Numbered from the stretch's first letter, positions 1 to 9,843 are shown. The stretch: DNA of 64,000 nucleotides from Stenotrophomonas sp. SAU14A_NAIMI4_5 (GCF_003086795.1 NZ_CP026003.1:1818777-1882776); one strand, 5' to 3'. Translations and numbers: made by a program. The notes: a model not told the origin generated them from the letters alone.

Positions 1-372
1 GCCGCCGTCTTCCGTACCAGCCAGACGCTGAAGGAAGGCTGCGAGAAGATGGCCACCGTGTTCGATTCGTTCCAGGACGTGAAGGTCAGCGACCGTTCGC
101 TGGTCTGGAATTCGGACCTGATCGAGACCTACGAGCTGAACAACCTGCTGCTGAACGCGGTGGCGACGATCAACTCGGCGGAACAGCGCAAGGAAAGCCG
201 TGGTGCGCACGCGCACGAGGACTTCCCGGACCGCGACGACGTCAACTGGCACAAGCACACGCTGGTCACCGTCGACGAGAAGGGCAAGTGCAGCTTCGAC
301 TACCGTCCGGTGCACATGTACACGCTGACCGACGAGGTCGACGTGGTGCCGCCGAAGCCGCGCGTGTACTGA
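1..372 (+). CDS. sdhA: succinate dehydrogenase flavoprotein subunit, C-terminal part
   Basis: The frame is open from the first base and ends at the TGA at 370-372, so only the last 123 codons are in the window. The segment matches the C-terminal domain of SdhA: it contains the stretch [15 protein letters not shown], the conserved [16 protein letters not shown] block that carries the substrate-site region, and the terminal [12 protein letters not shown]. SdhA oxidises succinate to fumarate with covalently bound FAD at the cytoplasmic face of the inner membrane. It is followed after 69 bases by sdhB on the same strand, the usual sdhCDAB order; the membrane subunits would lie upstream of the window. 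Confidence 0.97.
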   Translation, partial: AAVFRTSQTLKEGCEKMATVFDSFQDVKVSDRSLVWNSDLIETYELNNLLLNAVATINSAEQRKESRGAHAHEDFPDRDDVNWHKHTLVTVDEKGKCSFDYRPVHMYTLTDEVDVVPPKPRVY

Positions 373-441
373 TCGCGACCCCCGCCTACCATGCAATCCG
401 CGCCTTGATGGCGCGGGCCGCCTGAGCCAACGAGAGCAGCC

Positions 442-1227
442 ATGGCCGAGTTTTCACTCCCCAAGAATTCCAAGGTCACGAAGGGCCAGCACTTCCCCGC
501 CAAGAGCGGCGGCAAGAACCTGCGCACCTTCAAGATCTACCGCTGGAGTCCGGACGACGACAGCAATCCGCGCACCGATACCTATGAGATCGATCTGGAC
601 GCCTGCGGCCCGATGGTCCTGGACGCGCTGATCAAGATCAAGAACGAGATCGATCCGACCCTGACCTTCCGTCGCTCCTGCCGCGAAGGTATCTGCGGTT
701 CGTGCGCGATGAACATCGACGGCACCAACACCCTCGCCTGCACCCGCGCCATCGCGGACTGCGGCAAGAAGGAAGTGCCGATCTACCCGCTGCCGCACAT
801 GAGCGTGGTCAAGGATCTGGTTCCGGACCTGACCCACTTCTACGCGCAGTACGCCTCGATCAAGCCGTGGATCCGTACCCAGACCCCGGCACCGCCGGAC
901 CGTGAGCGCCTGCAGTCGCCGGAGGACCGCAAGAAGCTCGACGGCCTGTACGAGTGCATCCTGTGCGCCTGCTGCTCGACCAGCTGCCCGAGCTACTGGT
1001 GGAACGGCGAGCGTTACCTGGGCCCGGCGATCCTGCTGCAGGCCTACCGCTGGATCATCGACTCGCGCGATGAGGACACCGGTGCGCGCCTGGACGATCT
1101 GGAAGATCCGTTCAAGCTGTACCGCTGCCACACCATCATGAACTGTGCCCGGACCTGCCCGAAGGGCCTGAACCCGGCGCTGGCGATCGCTGAGATCAAG
1201 AAGCTGATGATGGAACGCCGCGCCTGA
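442..1227 (+). CDS. sdhB: succinate dehydrogenase iron-sulfur subunit
   Basis: 261 residues, the normal SdhB length. The N-terminal ferredoxin-like domain carries the [2Fe-2S] ligands in CREGICGSC and the later cysteine of TNTLAC. The C-terminal helical domain carries [13 protein letters not shown] and CARTCPKG, the ligand sets for the [4Fe-4S] and [3Fe-4S] clusters. The protein passes electrons from the SdhA flavin to quinone in complex II and the TCA cycle. The start ATG at 442 is preceded by GAGAGCAGCC, an acceptable ribosome binding site. It lies in one operon with sdhA upstream and, after a SMAG repeat pair, sdhE. Confidence 0.97.
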   Translation: MAEFSLPKNSKVTKGQHFPAKSGGKNLRTFKIYRWSPDDDSNPRTDTYEIDLDACGPMVLDALIKIKNEIDPTLTFRRSCREGICGSCAMNIDGTNTLACTRAIADCGKKEVPIYPLPHMSVVKDLVPDLTHFYAQYASIKPWIRTQTPAPPDRERLQSPEDRKKLDGLYECILCACCSTSCPSYWWNGERYLGPAILLQAYRWIIDSRDEDTGARLDDLEDPFKLYRCHTIMNCARTCPKGLNPALAIAEIKKLMMERRA

Positions 1228-1247
1228 TACAGGCCTGGCGTTACCCG

Positions 1248-1308
1248 GTAGAGCCACGCCAAGCGTAGCTGCACCAACCAGCAGAGCCACGCCATGCGTG
1301 GCTTTGCT
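1248..1308. repeat. SMAG palindrome pair between sdhB and sdhE
   Basis: A GTAG-headed imperfect palindrome at 1248-1270 (gagccacgcc/aagcgtagct) is followed by a second, better one at about 1281-1308 with the arms agagccacgc and gcgtggcttt. The second lacks a clean GTAG head. They sit inside the sdh operon and could form stem-loops in the transcript. Confidence 0.75.
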
Positions 1309-1325
1309 GTATCTGGAGAAACACG

Positions 1326-1574
1326 ATGGACGAAGAAACCCTGCTGAAGAAGCTGCGCTGGCGCTGCCGCCGCGGCATGCGCGAGCTGGACCAGCTGTTC
1401 GGCCGCTACCTCGACCGCGAATGGAGCACTGCGCCGACCGAAGAGCGCGAGGTTTTCCTGTTCCTGCTCGAATGCGAGGACGATAAGTTGTGGCGCTGGT
1501 TCATGGGCTACGAGGCCTGCCCGCATGCCCACGCCGTGCCCCTCATGCAGAAGATCCTCGCCCTCAAGGCTTGA
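1326..1574 (+). CDS. sdhE: FAD assembly factor SdhE (YgfY family)
   Basis: 82 residues, typical of the SdhE/YgfY family. The family's RGxxE motif is present as RRGMRELD near residue 18, followed by the LFGRYLD helix and a conserved WRWFMG segment near residue 59. Family knowledge: SdhE promotes covalent flavinylation of SdhA, and the RGxxE surface contacts the flavoprotein. Its place directly after sdhB fits that job. ATG 1326 is preceded by TGGAGAAAC, a good ribosome binding site. A YgfX-like gene overlaps its 3' end, the same pairing as ygfY-ygfX in E. coli. Confidence 0.93.
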   Translation: MDEETLLKKLRWRCRRGMRELDQLFGRYLDREWSTAPTEEREVFLFLLECEDDKLWRWFMGYEACPHAHAVPLMQKILALKA

Positions 1575-1974
1575 GTGGCGACCCTCGCGGCTGCAGGCCG
1601 GCGCGCAGGCGCTGGTACTGCTGGCCGCGCCTTGGCTGCTGCGCGCCTCGGCCCTGCCGGAAGACCGGTACTGGCCGGTGCTGGTGGCGGTCTGGCTGCT
1701 GGGCCTGGCCCAGCTGGGCTGGCGACTGCGCCGGCCCGCGCGCCGGCTTGAGCTGACCACGCTGCCGGCGCCGCTGCAGCTGGATGGTGCCGATATCGAC
1801 GCACCACGGCTGGTGGTGCGCGGCCCCTGGCTGCTGCTGCACTGGCGTGTCGACGGCCGGCGCGGGCGCCTGCTGTTCTGGCCGGACGTGCTCGCCCACC
1901 GGCAGCGACGTGAACTGCGACTGGCCGTGTCCGCACGCAGCGTTTCACGCCGACCCCGTACGATGGCACCATAG
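1525..1974 (+). CDS. YgfX-like inner membrane protein
   Basis: 149 residues from the ATG at 1525, which overlaps sdhE by about 50 bases. A later start cannot be excluded, but no better ATG or GTG is in frame. After a basic N-terminus there are two hydrophobic helices ([11 protein letters not shown] and [15 protein letters not shown]), then the basic RRPARRLEL segment and a soluble beta-rich domain containing [18 protein letters not shown]. This topology and position match the YgfX/CptA family (PF07254). E. coli YgfX was described as a toxin acting on MreB and FtsZ, but this is disputed and toxin function should not be assumed here. Overlap with sdhE implies co-translation. Confidence 0.72.
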   Translation: MPTPCPSCRRSSPSRLEWRPSRLQAGAQALVLLAAPWLLRASALPEDRYWPVLVAVWLLGLAQLGWRLRRPARRLELTTLPAPLQLDGADIDAPRLVVRGPWLLLHWRVDGRRGRLLFWPDVLAHRQRRELRLAVSARSVSRRPRTMAP

Positions 1975-1997
1975 ACTGAATTGACTGGCGTGCCTGC

Positions 1998-3239
1998 ATG
2001 TTCAAACCCATCCCCGTGGCCATCGGCCTGCGCTACCTGCGCGCCAAGCGCCGCAACGGCTTCATCTCCTTCATTTCAATGGCATCGATCCTGGGCATCG
2101 CGCTCGGCGTCACGGTGCTGATCACCACCCTGGCGGTGATGAGCGGTTTCCAGAAGGAAATCCGCAGCCGCCTGCTGCAGATGACCGCCCATACCACCAT
2201 CAGCCGCGACGGCGAGCCGATGCCGGACTGGATGCGCGTGGTCGACGTGGCCAACAAGGATCCGCGCGTGGCCGGCGCCGCGCCGTACATCGAGATCCAG
2301 TCGATGATCAGCGGCCCGCGCGTGCAGGGTGCGATCATCCAGGGCATCGACCCGGCGCTGGAGCCGAAGGTGTCGGTGATCGACAAGAAGATCACCAAGG
2401 GCAGCTATGACAGCCTCAAGCCGGGCAGCTTCAACCTGCTGCTGGGCAAGGAGCTGGCCATCTGGCTGGGCGTGGACGTGGGCGACCAGGTGCTGGTGAC
2501 GTTCGCCGAAGTACAGGGCACCCCGGCCGGTGCAGTGCCACGGATGAAACGCTTTACCGTCAGCGGTCTGTTCGAGGCCGGCTACAACGAGGTCGACCGT
2601 GGCGTCGGCTTCGCCAACATGAAGGACCTCGAGCGCGTGCTGCGCTCCGACGGCGCCACCGGCGTACGCCTGAAACTGCACGACATGGACCGCTCGCTGG
2701 AAGTGGGCGTGGACCTGGCGCAGAACCTGGGCGGCGCGTACCGGGTGAGTGACTGGACCCAGCAGAACGCCAACCTCTACCACTCGCTGCGCATGGAGAA
2801 GGTGGTGATGGGCATCCTGCTGTCGCTGATCATCGCGATGGGTGCCTTCAACCTGGTCTCCTCGCAGGTGATGCTGGTGACCGACAAGCAGGCCGACATC
2901 GCCATCCTGCGCACGCTGGGCCTGACGCCGGGCGGGGTGATGCAGGTGTTCATGGTGCAGGGCTCGCTGATCGGCATCTTCGGCACCCTTGCCGGCCTGA
3001 TCGGTGGCATCACCCTGACCTTGAACCTCGAGCGCATCCTCGGTGCCATCGAGTCGCTGTTCAACGTCAAGCTGCTGCCGGAGGACGTGTACTACATCAC
3101 CGGCCTGCCGACCGACATGCAGACCGGCGATATCGTGGCGATCACGCTCATCGCGTTGCTGATGAGTTTCCTGGCCACCCTGTATCCCGCCTGGCGGGCA
3201 GCACGCACCCAGCCGGCGGAGGCCCTGCGCTATGAATAA
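1998..3239 (+). CDS. lolC: lipoprotein-releasing ABC transporter permease, LolC/LolE family
   Basis: 413 residues with the MacB/FtsX permease layout: an N-terminal membrane helix (about residues 22-48), a large periplasmic domain, and three C-terminal helices (around 270-300, 315-345, 375-400). The N-terminus [20 protein letters not shown] is characteristic of LolC/LolE. It works with LolD to extract outer-membrane lipoproteins from the inner membrane and hand them to LolA. It overlaps lolD by 8 bases. No second permease gene follows lolD, unlike the lolCDE order of E. coli, so this may be a single-permease (LolF-like homodimeric) system unless lolE lies elsewhere. Confidence 0.92.
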   Translation: MFKPIPVAIGLRYLRAKRRNGFISFISMASILGIALGVTVLITTLAVMSGFQKEIRSRLLQMTAHTTISRDGEPMPDWMRVVDVANKDPRVAGAAPYIEIQSMISGPRVQGAIIQGIDPALEPKVSVIDKKITKGSYDSLKPGSFNLLLGKELAIWLGVDVGDQVLVTFAEVQGTPAGAVPRMKRFTVSGLFEAGYNEVDRGVGFANMKDLERVLRSDGATGVRLKLHDMDRSLEVGVDLAQNLGGAYRVSDWTQQNANLYHSLRMEKVVMGILLSLIIAMGAFNLVSSQVMLVTDKQADIAILRTLGLTPGGVMQVFMVQGSLIGIFGTLAGLIGGITLTLNLERILGAIESLFNVKLLPEDVYYITGLPTDMQTGDIVAITLIALLMSFLATLYPAWRAARTQPAEALRYE

Positions 3240-3945
3240 GGTCGTCAACCGCGGCGATGAAGTGATCCGTGCCGAGGGCCTGGGCAAGACCTACGCCGAA
3301 GGCCGCATGCAGACCCCGGTGTTCGACGGGCTGGACCTGAAGGTCAATGCCGGCGAAACGGTGGCGATCATCGGTGCCTCCGGCGCCGGCAAGAGCACCC
3401 TGCTGCACCTGCTGGGCGGCCTGGATGTGCCGACCGCAGGTGAGGTGTTCGTCACCGGACAGCGCATGTCGACCCTGTCGGACACCGCGCGTGGCCTGCT
3501 GCGCAACCAGGCGCTGGGCTTCGTCTACCAGTTCCACCACCTGCTGCCGGAATTCACCGCGCTGGAAAACGTGATGATGCCGGTGATGCTGGCCGGTACC
3601 GGCGTGCCCGAAGCCAGCCAGCGTGCGACCGCGCTGCTGGAAGCGGTCGGCCTGGGCCATCGCCTGGACCACAAGCCGGGCGAACTTTCCGGTGGCGAGC
3701 GCCAGCGTGCCGCCGTGGCGCGTGCGCTGGTCAACCATCCGGCCTGCGTGCTCGGCGATGAGCCGACCGGCAACCTGGATGACCGCACCGCGGCCACCGT
3801 GTTCGAGCTGATGCTGGAGCTCAACCGTGCCCGCCACACCAGCCTGGTACTGGTGACCCACGACCGCAGCCTTGCGCGTCGCCTGGACCGTGTGCTGGAA
3901 CTGCGCGAAGGGCGTCTGCACGCATTGGCACACGCTGACGTCTGA
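3232..3945 (+). CDS. lolD: lipoprotein-releasing ABC transporter ATPase LolD
   Basis: 237 residues. Walker A is GASGAGKST (about residue 49), the Q-loop region is [21 protein letters not shown], the signature is [15 protein letters not shown], Walker B is [13 protein letters not shown], and the switch histidine is in LVTHD. The FHHLLPEF stretch is typical of the LolD subgroup. It powers lipoprotein release at the inner membrane with the upstream permease. The ATG at 3232 overlaps the 3' end of lolC, so the two are translationally coupled. Confidence 0.95.
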   Translation: MNKVVNRGDEVIRAEGLGKTYAEGRMQTPVFDGLDLKVNAGETVAIIGASGAGKSTLLHLLGGLDVPTAGEVFVTGQRMSTLSDTARGLLRNQALGFVYQFHHLLPEFTALENVMMPVMLAGTGVPEASQRATALLEAVGLGHRLDHKPGELSGGERQRAAVARALVNHPACVLGDEPTGNLDDRTAATVFELMLELNRARHTSLVLVTHDRSLARRLDRVLELREGRLHALAHADV

Positions 3946-3982
3946 GGCGCTGGCCTCGCTCTCCGGGGCTGGCTTCGCTCTG

Positions 3983-4041
3983 GTAGATGCCGACCTTGGT
4001 CGGCTGCTTTTGCAGGCCGAGCGCCAACCAAGGTTGGCGAC
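3983..4041. repeat. degenerate SMAG-type palindromes downstream of lolD
   Basis: A GTAG-headed palindrome (atgccgacc/ttggtcggc) at 3983-4003, then a GCCAACC/GGTTGGC palindrome at 4021-4041. Nothing coding is apparent in the gap 3946-4140 that holds them. Confidence 0.65.
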
Positions 4042-4140
4042 AGGGCTGCGCCGACCGGCGGCTGAATCGGGCCGCCGGCCGTTGCGCCGGCGTTGCACGG
4101 CCGGGCGCATGATGTGCGCAGTTCCCCGCTGGAGATCGCC

Positions 4141-4587
4141 ATGAAGACCCCGTTGCTGATCGCCGGCCTGTGCCTGGCGCTGGCCGCTTGCGCCACCACC
4201 GGCCTGACCAGTGCCGACCGCCTGGAGCTGTACCGCGCCCACGCTGGTCCGGCGCAGAAGGACATGCAGTTCCTGGGCACGCTCAACGGCTGGACCGAGC
4301 TGGGTGACAGCGCGCTGGCAGTCTGGACCAAGCCCAGCGAAGCCTACCTGCTGGAACTGACCGGGCCGTGCCCGGATCTTTCGTATGCGCCTGCCATCGG
4401 CCTGACCAGCCACATGGGCCGCGTCAGCGCGCCGTTCGACAAGGTGATCGTACGCGACCCGACCGGTGGCCCGCGCCTGCCGTGCTTCATCAAGACGATC
4501 CGCAAGCTGGACGTCAAATCGCTGCGCGCGCAGGAAAAGGACATGCGCCAGGCGCAGGTGCAGGAGCGCGAAGCGCCCGCGAACTGA
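4141..4587 (+). CDS. small predicted lipoprotein (DUF6491-like)
   Basis: 148 residues from the ATG at 4141, chosen because GGAGATCGCC precedes it and a lipoprotein signal follows at once. The frame is open further upstream, but those codons lie in repeat sequence. Residues 1-18 form a signal peptide ending in the lipobox LAAC, so the mature protein should be acylated at Cys19 and exported. The remainder has the conserved-looking NGWTELGDSALAVWT and two cysteines (GPCPDL, LPCFIKTI) that could form a disulfide. I recall a similar architecture in the xanthomonad DUF6491 family; the function is unknown. The next gene is convergent, across a SMAG dimer. Confidence 0.8.
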   Translation: MKTPLLIAGLCLALAACATTGLTSADRLELYRAHAGPAQKDMQFLGTLNGWTELGDSALAVWTKPSEAYLLELTGPCPDLSYAPAIGLTSHMGRVSAPFDKVIVRDPTGGPRLPCFIKTIRKLDVKSLRAQEKDMRQAQVQEREAPAN

Positions 4588-4591
4588 CGTG

Positions 4592-4654
4592 GTAGTGCCG
4601 GCCGCTGGCCGGCATTGCCGGTATTCCTGGTTGCCGGCCAGCGGCCGGCACTAC
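4592..4654. repeat. inverted SMAG dimer between convergent genes
   Basis: GTAG + tgccggccgctggccggca at the left and its inverse ending in CTAC at the right, with the internal spacer ttgccggtattcctgg. The whole element is one large palindrome in the gap between a + strand lipoprotein gene and the - strand yggX. It may act as a bidirectional transcription-end structure. Confidence 0.9.
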
Positions 4655-4660
4655 CGTGGC

Positions 4661-4930
4661 TCAGGCTTCGGGGGTGAAGCCGGCCGGCTTTTCAGCGTCT
4701 TTCTCGAACAGGAACTTGACCAGCTCCGCTTCCAGCATCGCGCGGTGCTCCGGCTTGCGCGGCGACAGGCGGTTTTCGTTGATCAGCATGGTCTGGTGCG
4801 CCAGCCAGGCCGCCCAGGCCTGCTTGCCGATATGGTTGAACACGCGCTGGCCCAGGTCACCGGGATAGGGCACGAAGTCCAGGCCCTCGGCATCGCGTTG
4901 TTCGTACTGGCAGAAGACGGTTCGGGGCAT
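4661..4930 (-). CDS. yggX: YggX family Fe(2+)-trafficking / oxidative damage protection protein
   Basis: 89 residues from ATG 4930, starting MPRTVFCQ; a further ATG three codons upstream is possible. It is a small soluble cytoplasmic protein with the conserved N-terminal cysteine in TVFC, the PYPGDLGQR(I/V) motif and [17 protein letters not shown], all hallmarks of YggX. Family knowledge: protects Fe-S enzymes from oxidative damage and belongs to the SoxRS response in enterics. It follows mutY by 5 bases on the same strand, the conserved mutY-yggX pairing that links an Fe-S DNA glycosylase with Fe-S protection. Confidence 0.95.
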   Translation of the reverse strand: MPRTVFCQYEQRDAEGLDFVPYPGDLGQRVFNHIGKQAWAAWLAHQTMLINENRLSPRKPEHRAMLEAELVKFLFEKDAEKPAGFTPEA

Positions 4931-4935
4931 GGCAC

Positions 4936-6060
4936 TCACTCGTGGTTGCGGGGTTTGGTGGCTCTGCGTTTCGGCGCCTTCACCGGCGTGCCGTCCAGCA
5001 GCTTGCGGATCGGCGCGGGCAGGCCCAGCGCCGGAAGTTCGTCAGCGGCGACCCAGCGCAGCGCGGGTTCTTCCACGCGCAGGCCGCGCACCTGACGCGA
5101 CAATACCTGCAGGTGCAGCCGATAGTGGCTGAACGTGTGCTGCAGCACCGGCAGTTCCTCGGCATCTTCCAGCGAACCGTCGACATGGGCGTCGAACCAG
5201 TCCTGCAGGTCGCTGCCGGCGTCGGCCTGCGGCAACGTCCACAGCTGCGCCCAGATGCCGGTGTCCGGGCGCTTCTGCAGCAGCACGCGCTGCTGGGCGT
5301 CACGCAGCAGCAGGGCCACGGCTTCGCGCTCGGGCAGGGTCTTGCCGGGTTTCGGCGTGGGCAGGTCGGCGGTGCGGCCTTCGCGGCGTGCCACGCAGTC
5401 TTCCTGCATCGGGCAGATCACGCAGGCCGGCTTGGCACGGCTGCACACGGTCGCGCCCAGATCCATCTGCGCCTGGGTGTAATCGGCCATGCGACCAGCC
5501 GGCACCTGCGCTACATGCGCTTCGGCCAGCGACCACAGCTGCTTCTCGATGGCGGGAAGCCCGGGGAAACCCTCGATGCCGTGATAGCGGCTGAGCACGC
5601 GCTTGACGTTGCCATCGAGGATCGCGAACGGGTCGTTCCAGGCCTGGCTGAGGATCGCGCCGGCAGTGCTGCGGCCGATGCCGGGCAGCGCGTGCAGGGC
5701 ATCGAAATCGCGCGGCAGGGCGCCGTCGTGCAGCTCCACGCAGCGCTTGGCTGCGGCGTGCAGGTTGCGGGCGCGGGCGTAGTAGCCGAGTCCGGCCCAC
5801 TGCGCCATCACCGCGTCGTTGCTGGCGGCGGCCAGGTCGGGCAGAGTCGGAAAGTGCTGCAGGAACCGCTGGAAATACGGGATGACCGTGGTCACCTGGG
5901 TCTGCTGCAGCATGATTTCCGACAGCCAGACCCGGTAAGGACTGCGCGGATGCTGCCAAGGCAGGTCGTGGCGTCCGTGATCGTCGAACCAGTGCAGCAG
6001 GTGGGCGACGAAGCCGTCTGCGTGGTTAGTTGCGGCGCTGGCGTGCGGCTGGCGGGGCAT
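4936..6060 (-). CDS. mutY: A/G-specific adenine DNA glycosylase
   Basis: 374 residues from the ATG at 6060 (MPRQPHAS); longer in-frame starts reach into SMAG sequence and are not favoured. The HhH-GPD glycosylase domain is N-terminal: [10 protein letters not shown] (catalytic Glu), then the [12 protein letters not shown] helix-hairpin-helix and the catalytic Asp in [12 protein letters not shown]. The four iron-sulfur cysteines are [17 protein letters not shown]. The C-terminal half (about 225-360) is the NUDIX-like 8-oxoG recognition domain. It removes adenine mispaired with 8-oxoguanine. It is transcribed with yggX. Confidence 0.96.
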   Translation of the reverse strand: MPRQPHASAATNHADGFVAHLLHWFDDHGRHDLPWQHPRSPYRVWLSEIMLQQTQVTTVIPYFQRFLQHFPTLPDLAAASNDAVMAQWAGLGYYARARNLHAAAKRCVELHDGALPRDFDALHALPGIGRSTAGAILSQAWNDPFAILDGNVKRVLSRYHGIEGFPGLPAIEKQLWSLAEAHVAQVPAGRMADYTQAQMDLGATVCSRAKPACVICPMQEDCVARREGRTADLPTPKPGKTLPEREAVALLLRDAQQRVLLQKRPDTGIWAQLWTLPQADAGSDLQDWFDAHVDGSLEDAEELPVLQHTFSHYRLHLQVLSRQVRGLRVEEPALRWVAADELPALGLPAPIRKLLDGTPVKAPKRRATKPRNHE

Positions 6061-6078
6061 GGGTGTTCCGGGGAGGGC

Positions 6079-6133
6079 AGCCACCCGTGGGGTGGCTCTA
6101 CTGGATTGCGGTAGAGCCACGCCAGGCGTGGCT
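6079..6133. repeat. inverted SMAG dimer upstream of mutY
   Basis: A reverse-oriented copy (agccaccc...ggtggctctac) at 6079-6101 faces a forward copy GTAG + agccacgccaggcgtggct at 6111-6133. The spacer is 9 bases. It lies between ftsY and mutY, both on the minus strand. Confidence 0.88.
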
Positions 6134-6143
6134 GCACGGCGTA

Positions 6144-7448
6144 TCAGGCGCCCAGCGCTTCAGGCAGCAGGGCGTCGACGAAGGCTTCCGGATCGAACAC
6201 GCGCAGGTCTTCCGGGCGCTCGCCGATGCCGGCAAAGCGGATCGGAATGCCGAACTCGCGGGCCAGGGCGAACACCACGCCGCCCTTGGCGGTGCCGTCC
6301 AGCTTGGTCACCACCAGGCCGGTCACCTTCACCGCGGCATTGAACTGGCGCAGCTGCGAGAGCGCGTTCTGGCCGGTGGTGCCGTCGATGACCATCAGCA
6401 CTTCGTGCGGCGCGGTCTCGTCGATCTTGCCGAGCACGCGGCGGATCTTGCCCAGCTCGTTCATCAGGCCGGACTGGGTGTGCAGGCGACCGGCGGTATC
6501 GGCGATCAGCACCGAGGTGCCGCGTGCCTTGCCGGCCTGCAGGGCGTCGTAGGCCACCGAAGCGGCGTCGGCGTTCTGCCCCTGGGCGACCACGGCCACG
6601 CCGTTGCGCTCGCCCCAGGCCTGCAGCTGGGCCACGGCGGCGGCGCGGAAGGTATCGCCAGCGGCCAGCATCAGGCTGTAGCCCTCGTCCTTGAAGCGCT
6701 TGGCCAGCTTGCCGATGGTGGTGGTCTTGCCGACGCCGTTGACGCCGACGGTGAGCACCACGAAGGGCTTGGCGTTGCGGTCGATCACCAGCGGCTTGGC
6801 GACCGGCTGCAGGATCGCGATCAGTTCGCTGCGCAGCGCGGCGAGCAGCGCATTGGCATCGACGAACTCGCGCGACTTCATGCGCTTGCGCAGGCCCTCG
6901 ACCAGGTCGGTGGTGGCGCCCACGCCGACGTCGGCGGTGATCAGTGCGGTTTCCAGCTCGTCCAGCAGATCGTCGTCGAGCTTGGGATTGCGCGAGAACA
7001 GGCCGCCGAAGCTGCGGGCGATGACGCTGTTGCGCAGGCGCTCTCGCCAGCCGGGCTTGCCGGCCGGGGCCGGGGCGGCATCGACCAGTACCGGCAGGTC
7101 CGTGGCAGGCGTGGCCGGCGCTTCGGCCGGGGTGACCGGGGCCAGCGGTGCAAGCACGGCGGCTGCAGCCAGGGCCTCGGCTTCGAAGTCCTCCGGGGCG
7201 ATGACACGTTCCGGGGCCGGGGCAGGCGGCGCAGCGGCGACCGGCGGCTCGGGCGCTACGACAGGCGCAGGCGCGGGCGTGGCGGCCTCGACGCTGGCCG
7301 GCGTGGCGACCGGCGCGGCCGGGGCTTCCTCGACCGGGGCAGCGGACGGGAACGCCGCCGCCAGCTCGTCAGCAGAGTAATGCTGGGTCTTGGGCGCGTC
7401 CGGCGTGGCGGCGTCCTGGGGCTTCTTGCGGCGGAAAAAACTGAGCAT
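6144..7448 (-). CDS. ftsY: signal recognition particle receptor FtsY
   Basis: 434 residues from MLSFFRRKK. Residues 10-140 are an Ala/Pro/Glu-rich low-complexity A domain used for membrane association. The NG GTPase domain follows: P-loop GVNGVGKTTTIGKL, GDTFRAAAVAQLQ, the DTAGRL G3 motif, and the TKLDGTAKGG G4 region. It docks ribosome-SRP complexes at the membrane for SecYEG targeting. A start two codons upstream (MPMLSFF) is also possible. It stands alone; the ftsE and ftsX genes that follow it in many gammaproteobacteria are not here. Confidence 0.96.
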   Translation of the reverse strand: MLSFFRRKKPQDAATPDAPKTQHYSADELAAAFPSAAPVEEAPAAPVATPASVEAATPAPAPVVAPEPPVAAAPPAPAPERVIAPEDFEAEALAAAAVLAPLAPVTPAEAPATPATDLPVLVDAAPAPAGKPGWRERLRNSVIARSFGGLFSRNPKLDDDLLDELETALITADVGVGATTDLVEGLRKRMKSREFVDANALLAALRSELIAILQPVAKPLVIDRNAKPFVVLTVGVNGVGKTTTIGKLAKRFKDEGYSLMLAAGDTFRAAAVAQLQAWGERNGVAVVAQGQNADAASVAYDALQAGKARGTSVLIADTAGRLHTQSGLMNELGKIRRVLGKIDETAPHEVLMVIDGTTGQNALSQLRQFNAAVKVTGLVVTKLDGTAKGGVVFALAREFGIPIRFAGIGERPEDLRVFDPEAFVDALLPEALGA

Positions 7449-7578
7449 TGGCAAAAGGCGCTGAAATCAGAGGGATATGCTACCACTCGAGCCTGTCGGC
7501 CCGATGTGGACTCAAGATTGCGCAGGTGCGGCCGTTAACCGGTCCGAGGGGCTGCGCAGGGTGGCCCGGAGACCACCG

Positions 7579-7875
7579 ATGAACGTGATGGAGACTGCGC
7601 TGTCCGGCATGCGTGCGGCCCAGCAGGGCGTGCAGGTGGCCGCACACAATGTGGCCAACCTCGCCACCCCGGACGCGCAGCGCCTGCAGTTGCAGCGCAG
7701 CCTGGTGGAGCAGGGCGGGGTGGAAACCACCGTCAGCGCCGCCGATCCGGACCCGACGGCGCCGCTGGGCGACCTGCTGGCGGCCAGGGCCGAAGTGGTG
7801 GCGTTCGCCGCCAACGCCACGGTGATCCGCCGCCAGGACCAGATGCTGGGCTCGCTGCTGGACCGGGAAGCGTAG
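7579..7875 (+). CDS. short flagellar basal-body-rod-like protein
   Basis: 98 residues. The ATG at 7579 has GGAG 8 bases upstream. Residues 4-28 (ALSGMRAAQQGVQVAAHNVANLATP) match the N-terminal rod motif of FlgB/C/F/G axial proteins, including the ANNxANxxTP-like consensus. The C-terminal half ends in a helix containing AFAANATVIRRQDQMLGSLLD, similar to the C-terminal coil of FlgC-type proteins. The middle domain of true rod proteins (over 130 residues) is missing, and no flagellar genes are nearby, so assembly into a flagellum is doubtful. The stop codon TAG falls on a SMAG-like GTAG. Confidence 0.7.
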   Translation: MNVMETALSGMRAAQQGVQVAAHNVANLATPDAQRLQLQRSLVEQGGVETTVSAADPDPTAPLGDLLAARAEVVAFAANATVIRRQDQMLGSLLDREA

Positions 7876-7943
7876 GGCAGTCGAGCACGGCTCGACTCTA
7901 CAAAAGCTTGTCACCGCCCGGTAGCGACGGGCCATGCCCGGCG
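7872..7943. repeat. two SMAG palindromes between the mini-rod gene and htpG
   Basis: A reverse copy (gtcgagcacggctcgactctac, 7879-7901) and a forward copy GTAG + cgacgggccatgcccggcg (7921-7943). They fill the 81-base gap between convergent genes; the first GTAG (7872-7875) contributes the upstream gene's stop codon. Confidence 0.85.
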
Positions 7944-7956
7944 ACCACCCCATCAA

Positions 7957-9843
7957 TCAGGCCGACAGTTCCAGCAGCAGCTTGTTCAGGCGTGCCACGT
8001 AGGCGCCCGGATCCTTCAGGCTGTCACCGGCGGCCAGCGCGGCCTGGTCGAACAGCACCCGGCCCAGGTCGTCGAAGCGCGCGCCATCGGCTTCGGCGTC
8101 GAGCTTGGCGATCAGCGGGTGGCCCGGGTTGATCTCCAGCACCGGCTTGCTGTCCGGCACCTTCTGCCCGCTGGCTTCCAGGATCTGGCGCATCTGCAGG
8201 CCCAGGTCCTGTTCGCCGATGGCCAGCACCGCCGGTGAATCGGTCAGGCGGTGCGAGACGCGCACCTCGGCCACGTCATCGCCCAGCACCGTCTTCAGGC
8301 GCTCGACCAGGCCCTGCTTGTCCTTCGCCGCGGCTTCCTGTTCCTGCTTGTCGGCCTCGCTTTCCAGCGCGCCCAGGTCGAGGTCGCCACGGGCGATGTC
8401 GACGAAGCCCTTGCCGTCGAAATCGGTCAGGTAGCCCATCAGCCACTCGTCGATGCGATCGGTCAGCAGCAGCACTTCCACGCCCTTCTTGCGGAACACT
8501 TCCAGGTGCGGGCTGTTGCGCACCTGGCTGTAGCTCTCGCCGGTCAGGTAATAGATCTTGTCCTGGCCCTCGGCCATGCGACCGATGTAATCAGCCAGCG
8601 ACACGGTCTGCGCATCGGCCTCGCCACGGGTGGAGGCGAAGCGCAGCAGGCCGGCCACCTTCTCGCGGTTGTTGTAGTCCTCGGCCGGGCCTTCCTTCAG
8701 CACTTGGCCGAATTCCTTCCAGAACGTGGCGTACTGTTCCGGCTTGTCGGCGGCCAGCTTTTCCAGCATGTCCAGCGAGCGCTTGGTCAGCGCCGCCTTC
8801 ATCGAGTCAATGACCGGGCCGGACTGCAGGATCTCGCGCGAGACGTTCAGCGACAGATCGTTGGAATCGACCACGCCCTTGATGAAGCGCAGGTACAGCG
8901 GCAGGAACTGCTCGGCCTGGTCCATCACGAACACGCGCTGCACGTACAGCTTCAGGCCCTTGGGCGCGTCGCGGTGGTACAGGTCGAACGGCGCGCGGCC
9001 AGGCACGTACAGCAGCGAGGTGTACTCGAGCTTGCCTTCGACCTTGTTGTGGCTCCACGCCAGCGGGTCGCTGTGGTCGTGCGCCACGTGCTTGTAGAAC
9101 TCGTTGTACTCGGCGTCGCTGATCTCGGTGCGCGGGCGGGTCCACAGCGCGCTGGCGCGGTTGACGGTCTCCCACTCGCCGGCGGCGTCTTCGCCTTCCT
9201 TCGGCATCTGGATCGGCAGGCCGATGTGGTCGGAGTACTTCTTGAGGATGCTGCGCAGGCGCCAGCCGTCGGCGAAGTCGTGCTCGCCATCCTTCAGGTG
9301 CAGGACGATGCGGGTGCCGCGCTCGGCCTTGTCGATCGTGGCCACGTCGAAATCGCCTTCGCCACGCGAGGTCCAGCGCACGCCCTCGGCGGCGGCCAGG
9401 CCGGCGCGGCGCGAGGTCACTTCCACTTCGTCGGCGACGATGAAGGCGCTGTAGAAGCCGACGCCGAACTGGCCGATCAGCTGCGAATCCTTCTTCTGGT
9501 CGCCGGACAGCTGGCGCAGGAAATCGCCGGTGCCGGACTTGGCGATCGTGCCAAGGTGGGCGATGGCTTCGGCGCGGCTCATGCCGATGCCGTTGTCTTC
9601 GATGGTGATGGTGTGGGCGGTGGCGTCGAAGCTCACGCGCACGCGCAGTTCGCTGTCGCCTTCCAGCAGGGCAGGCTGGGTCAGGGCTTCGAAGCGCAGC
9701 TTGTCGGCGGCGTCGGCGGCGTTGGAGACCAGCTCGCGGAGGAAGATTTCCTTGTTGGAGTACAGCGAGTGGATCATCAGCTGCAGCAGCTGCTTGACCT
9801 CGGTCTGGAAGCCAAGGGTTTCGGTCTGGGTGGTCTCGGTCAT
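7957..9843 (-). CDS. htpG: molecular chaperone HtpG (Hsp90)
   Basis: 628 residues from ATG 9843 (MTETTQTE). The frame runs on upstream to about 10188, but that part is repeat DNA and does not resemble Hsp90. The N-terminal GHKL ATPase domain has [19 protein letters not shown], the DNGIGM motif, GTIAKSGT and [11 protein letters not shown]. The middle domain has the catalytic-arginine region NVSREILQ. The C-terminus is a dimerisation domain. It is an ATP-dependent chaperone of the cytoplasm and heat-induced in most proteobacteria; a possible heat-shock promoter lies at 9896-9921. Confidence 0.97.
   Translation of the reverse strand: MTETTQTETLGFQTEVKQLLQLMIHSLYSNKEIFLRELVSNAADAADKLRFEALTQPALLEGDSELRVRVSFDATAHTITIEDNGIGMSRAEAIAHLGTIAKSGTGDFLRQLSGDQKKDSQLIGQFGVGFYSAFIVADEVEVTSRRAGLAAAEGVRWTSRGEGDFDVATIDKAERGTRIVLHLKDGEHDFADGWRLRSILKKYSDHIGLPIQMPKEGEDAAGEWETVNRASALWTRPRTEISDAEYNEFYKHVAHDHSDPLAWSHNKVEGKLEYTSLLYVPGRAPFDLYHRDAPKGLKLYVQRVFVMDQAEQFLPLYLRFIKGVVDSNDLSLNVSREILQSGPVIDSMKAALTKRSLDMLEKLAADKPEQYATFWKEFGQVLKEGPAEDYNNREKVAGLLRFASTRGEADAQTVSLADYIGRMAEGQDKIYYLTGESYSQVRNSPHLEVFRKKGVEVLLLTDRIDEWLMGYLTDFDGKGFVDIARGDLDLGALESEADKQEQEAAAKDKQGLVERLKTVLGDDVAEVRVSHRLTDSPAVLAIGEQDLGLQMRQILEASGQKVPDSKPVLEINPGHPLIAKLDAEADGARFDDLGRVLFDQAALAAGDSLKDPGAYVARLNKLLLELSA

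Noticed and set aside
1525..1974. YgfX as half of a toxin-antitoxin system with SdhE
   Set aside because: The antitoxin role of the SdhE family is now better explained by SdhA flavinylation; only gene adjacency supports a toxin.
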